Assembly: GCA_964625245.1 (NCBI GenBank)
Contig: CAZVAN010000025.1
Coordinates: 1-12,660, forward strand
DNA: 12,660 nt
Origin: CAZVAN01 sp964625245
GTDB lineage: Bacteria > Patescibacteriota > Saccharimonadia > Saccharimonadales > UBA10212
Reading direction: 5' to 3'
Shown piece by piece: positions 12,622-12,660 of this stretch; positions within the stretch are counted from its first letter, which is position 1, and every line of letters starts with the position of its first letter. The notes below the pieces were generated by a model. It did not search any database. It was not told the DNA's origin and was given only the letters and a program-made list of their open reading frames with translations. The translations under genes and the position numbers were made by a program.

Positions 12622-12660
12622 ATGAGTTTATATGTGGTGTCCCGGTGGATTAAACAAACA
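12622..12660 (+). CDS. N-terminal fragment of an unknown gene cut by the window edge
   Basis: Thirteen codons, MSLYVVSRWIKQT, open to the window end. GAGGGAG at 12607-12613 is a good Shine-Dalgarno 8 bases before ATG, and a strong promoter region precedes it. Unlike the other promoter-proximal genes on this side, it has a conventional leader. Too little is present for a function call. Confidence 0.6.
   Translation, partial: MSLYVVSRWIKQT

Noticed and set aside
1..12660. CRISPR arrays, tRNA or rRNA genes, insertion sequences, riboswitches
   Set aside because: No repeat-spacer pattern, no tRNA cloverleaf, no transposase, and intergenic regions are too short for known riboswitches.

Overview
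The window is a compact bacterial chromosomal segment of about 46% GC by eye. It holds 12 complete genes, a partial gene at each edge, no RNA genes, no CRISPR array, no insertion sequence, and no gap above about 110 bases. TGA is a real stop codon (polA, the aldo/keto reductase and the 364-residue unknown all end in TGA), so this is the standard bacterial code. A zinc-less DnaG, a Pol I with an eroded proofreading domain, tight gene packing and apparently leaderless promoters suggest a Patescibacteria/CPR genome, most likely Saccharibacteria (TM7). That assignment is inference from gene character, not from a marker-gene search.

Layout. Positions 1-5641 (minus strand) form one tightly packed run transcribed right to left: polA, a HAD-family hydrolase, an aldo/keto reductase, a Nudix hydrolase, an APH-family phosphotransferase and the start of a second Nudix protein. 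Most junctions are stop/start overlaps (ATGA, TAATG, ATGTCTAA). polA diverges from a laccase-domain gene (5701-6405, plus strand) through a 59-base region whose two -10 boxes overlap. Positions 6446-11014 (minus strand) form a second run: dnaG, rpoD, a P-loop nucleotide kinase and a 364-residue protein of unknown function. This is the dnaG-rpoD core of the classical macromolecular synthesis operon, without rpsU next to it. A short divergent region then leads to a canonical Nudix hydrolase and a single-pass membrane protein (plus strand), a MmcQ/YjbR-type protein (minus strand, overlapping the membrane gene by 4 bases at its stop), and a promoter driving a gene cut off by the right edge.

How the genes fit together. 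The two long runs carry replication and transcription functions (DNA polymerase I, primase, principal sigma factor) with small nucleotide- or metabolite-handling enzymes attached. The tail behind polA (HAD, AKR, Nudix, APH, Nudix) resembles a set of small-molecule clean-up or salvage enzymes, but no common substrate can be read from the sequence.

Most notable: (1) five genes have a -10-like hexamer exactly 6 bases before the ATG and polA has TATAAT at 8 bases, most of them without a Shine-Dalgarno, while operon-internal genes often have Shine-Dalgarno sequences. This points to leaderless transcription of first genes. (2) The last 22 bases of the HAD gene repeat the last codons of polA (21/22), and the HAD gene is clearly more AT-rich, as if it had been inserted at the polA 3' end with duplication of that end. 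(3) DnaG has lost all four zinc ligands, and Pol I has HDS in place of the usual HDE in motif C. I did not find a convincing wholly new multi-gene defence or mobile system; the novelty is in gene expression signals, the insertion scar and the altered active sites.
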